Of a stretch of DNA of 64,000 bases, positions 62,323-64,000 are shown piece by piece. The stretch is from CAYSCZ01 sp051155775 (GTDB taxonomy: Bacteria; Bacteroidota; Bacteroidia; Cytophagales; Cyclobacteriaceae). The stretch is taken from assembly GCA_051155775.1 (NCBI GenBank), contig DAXETV010000027.1, positions 24,014-88,013 of the forward strand. Reading direction: 5' to 3'. Every line of letters starts with the position of its first letter. Position 1 is the first letter of the stretch. Position numbers and translations under genes: made by a program. The notes under the pieces were generated by a model, which had not been told where the DNA came from, did no database searches, and saw only the letters and a list, made by a program, of their open reading frames with translations.

Positions 62323-63855
62323 ATGAAGAAAGCCTCTAAAAAGCGTGCACCAAGCACTCCATATGTAAGCCAGAGTCAGTTGACTATTGAGGGGTTTGAG
62401 ACTCCATTCTCACAAAATCTGGATCCTGATAACCGATGGGTACAACTGGCAGGTAAGATTCCCTGGGATGAACTGGCTAACCTCTACTTTAAGCGTCATA
62501 GTCCAAAAGCAACCGGCAGGCCTTCATTGAACCCCCGGCTTGTTATAGGCTCATTGATCATCAAGCATCTTTGCAACCTTGATGACCGGGAAACGATCTC
62601 CCAAATCACCGAAAACATCTACATGCAGTACTTTTTGGGCTACAGTGCCTTTAGTCGACAACCGCCCTTCGATCCATCACTATTTGTTGAAATCCGCAAG
62701 CGGATGGGTGAGGAACTGCTCGCAGAGATGAACCTTCGGATATTGAAGCTGTCCCAAACTAGTGAGGAAAGGCATGATAACGTACAGTCGAATGATGAGG
62801 GTAATGGAAATGCTCAGAACAGCCCTACTCACAAAGGAGACCTGCTTATGGACGCCACAGTATCTCCTCAGGCTATTGCCTATCCCACGGATTTGAATTT
62901 GCTCAATGAGGCCAGAGAGATCGCCGAAAAGATCATAGACTTACTTCATACTCCCGGTGAGCAAAAGCCCAGAACTTACCGCAGGATTGCACGGAAGGAA
63001 TACCTGAAAGTGGCCAAAAACTGCAATCCCAGCAGGAAGGTTGTTCGCAAAGCCGTGGGCAAACAACTTGGTTACCTGAAAAGGAATATTACTCATGTCC
63101 ATACTATGCTTGACGGGTTTGATAGCTTTCCTTTGCTCCCAAAGCTCCAGCGGCAGTTTTGGGTTATCCAAACCCTTTATGACCAGCAAAGGCAGATGCA
63201 CACGGAGCGAAAACACCGTGTGGAAGACCGGATTGTGAGCATCCATCAGCCGCATGTGCGACCTATGGTCAGGAATAAGGCAGGGACTAAGGTAGAATTT
63301 GGTTCCAAACTCCATCTATCACTGGTCGATGGGTTTGCCTTTGTAGACACCATCAGTTGGGATGCCTTCCACGAAGGAAAGCGACTGCCCGAATACGTAG
63401 CGAACTACAAACGCAGGTTTGGCTTCTACCCCAAACGTGTGCTGGCCGATCAAATCTACTGCACCCGGGCCAATAGGAAGTGGCTCAAAGAACAGGGCAT
63501 TAAACTGGCGGCCAAGCCGCTAGGGCGGCCTTCGGCACAGGCAGTGGAAAACCATGTAAGTCCGGGAGAACGCAATCCAGTAGAAGGTAAGTTTGGACAG
63601 GCCAAAAATGGGTACGGAATGAACCGTATCAGGGCAAGGTTGAAACATACCAGTCAATCATGGATTGCTTCTATCATACTGGTGCTTAACCTGGTCAAAC
63701 TGGCCGGGCAGGCACCCTTATGCTTGAGTTTTTCAGCACAAAAGCAGGTGATAGAGCACTCCCTAAACACTATATTGCTAAAAACAAAAGAGTTCATCCA
63801 GAGAAGAGCTCAAATTGAGTTAATAAAGCGGTTTTATAAACCCATACCATGTTGA
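62323..63855 (+). CDS. DDE transposase of the IS5/IS1182-like element
   Basis: A 510-residue transposase with an N-terminal DNA-binding region (about 40-135, GRPSLNPRLVIGSLIIKHLC, the DUF772-type domain) and a DDE catalytic domain. Candidate catalytic residues are Asp177 (LLMDATVSP), Asp376 (VLADQIYC) and Glu421 in NPVEGKFGQAKNGYGMNRIR. A basic linker lies between. No frameshift is present, so the element may be active. Confidence 0.92.
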   Translation: MKKASKKRAPSTPYVSQSQLTIEGFETPFSQNLDPDNRWVQLAGKIPWDELANLYFKRHSPKATGRPSLNPRLVIGSLIIKHLCNLDDRETISQITENIYMQYFLGYSAFSRQPPFDPSLFVEIRKRMGEELLAEMNLRILKLSQTSEERHDNVQSNDEGNGNAQNSPTHKGDLLMDATVSPQAIAYPTDLNLLNEAREIAEKIIDLLHTPGEQKPRTYRRIARKEYLKVAKNCNPSRKVVRKAVGKQLGYLKRNITHVHTMLDGFDSFPLLPKLQRQFWVIQTLYDQQRQMHTERKHRVEDRIVSIHQPHVRPMVRNKAGTKVEFGSKLHLSLVDGFAFVDTISWDAFHEGKRLPEYVANYKRRFGFYPKRVLADQIYCTRANRKWLKEQGIKLAAKPLGRPSAQAVENHVSPGERNPVEGKFGQAKNGYGMNRIRARLKHTSQSWIASIILVLNLVKLAGQAPLCLSFSAQKQVIEHSLNTILLKTKEFIQRRAQIELIKRFYKPIPC

Positions 63856-63856
63856 G

Positions 63857-63874
63857 TTTTTCAGCAGACCCTAA
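63857..63874 (-). repeat. Right inverted repeat of the insertion sequence
   Basis: TTTTTCAGCAGACCCTAA on the plus strand, complementary to the left end. It starts 2 bases after the transposase stop. The last 126 bases of the window after it hold no recognisable gene. Confidence 0.92.
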
Positions 63875-64000
63875 ATAGCACATTGGAGCTTATCAATTAT
63901 AAGCTTAGTACGAGTATGGTTGTTGATAATATGAGCATGAGTAGTGCAGGGAGATAGGTAGTTAATTTGTCACTGACCTTAATATGCATGGCTACGGCAC

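Larger units (their letters stand above)
62232..63874 (+). mobile_element. IS5/IS1182-like insertion sequence, apparently complete
   Basis: A 1643-base element bounded by perfect 18-bp inverted repeats: TTAGGGTCTGCTGAAAAA at 62232-62249 and its complement at 63857-63874. It contains a single full-length transposase gene. No clear target duplication longer than the TA inside the repeat ends is seen; if the ends are GGG...CCC, a 2-base TA duplication is possible. The element lies 71 bases after the DUF389 pseudogene, so it did not interrupt that frame. Confidence 0.88.

Noticed and set aside
1..64000. CRISPR array, rRNA operon or replication origin
   Set aside because: No regularly spaced repeats, no rRNA sequence, and no DnaA-box cluster were seen; recF here is not beside dnaA or dnaN.

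Overview
The window reads as chromosomal DNA of a Bacteroidetes bacterium, most likely of the order Cytophagales. Signs of this are the AT-rich composition, few Shine-Dalgarno sequences, tight TAATG start/stop overlaps, and lineage-typical genes and gene orders: a DUF4270 lipoprotein, a one-domain glycogen/starch synthase, then panC, panD and a flippase-like membrane protein; a separate heptose nucleotidyltransferase (RfaE2); a pyruvate dehydrogenase E1 alpha gene without E1 beta; FISUMP and TonB-receptor-type sequences; and Glu/Leu/Phe/Val dehydrogenase. The genus cannot be named from the sequence alone.

From 1 to 51 kb the content is mostly housekeeping. 0-4 kb: ATP-grasp enzyme, LysE-type exporter, DUF4105 protein and a radical SAM/SPASM enzyme. 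4.2 kb: tRNA-Pro with anticodon AGG and its terminator. 4.3-14 kb: gltX, ridA, glmS, the DUF4270/glycogen synthase pair, the pantothenate genes panC and panD, a flippase-like protein, rfaE2 and a YugP-type protease. 14-22.3 kb: acyl-CoA dehydrogenase, AraC regulator, holin-like membrane pair, Na/Pi symporter, a distant PiT-like permease, MscS, inositol monophosphatase, rsmI, pterin dehydratase and DUF493. 22.3-29.8 kb: one minus-strand envelope operon (coaX, beta-barrel protein, TPR protein, LptC, small membrane protein, CNNM/CBS protein, PpiD-type isomerase). 29.8-41 kb: anmK, amino-acid dehydrogenase, NhaD-like antiporter, lysC, ribH, TPR protein, pdhA, recF and an MFS exporter. 41-46 kb: katG and oxyR, divergent, forming a peroxide-response pair. 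46-51.4 kb: a kinase-like protein lacking its phospho-acceptor histidine, a DsbA-like protein, fasciclin, dinB and a FISUMP lipoprotein.

From about 51.4 kb the character changes to an accessory, partly decayed region. It holds a GC-rich islet, an internally deleted VOC gene, fragments of a beta-barrel receptor and apparently of an ATP-grasp protein, a DUF389 gene with two frameshifts, and a complete-looking IS5/IS1182-like element with 18-bp inverted ends.

Within this region, 53.5-60.5 kb is an intact tightly packed plus-strand operon: a fibronectin-III membrane protein, a Dur3-like Na+/solute symporter, a 41-residue membrane peptide, a carbamoyltransferase whose aspartate-binding positions are replaced, a glutamine-dependent asparagine synthetase homologue, an N-carbamoyl-amino-acid amidohydrolase-type M20 enzyme and an isochorismatase-fold amidase. 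Together these suggest uptake and interconversion of a ureido (N-carbamoyl) compound by a route that matches none of the standard urea, hydantoin, pyrimidine or allantoin gene sets. This operon is the best candidate for an undescribed system in the window.
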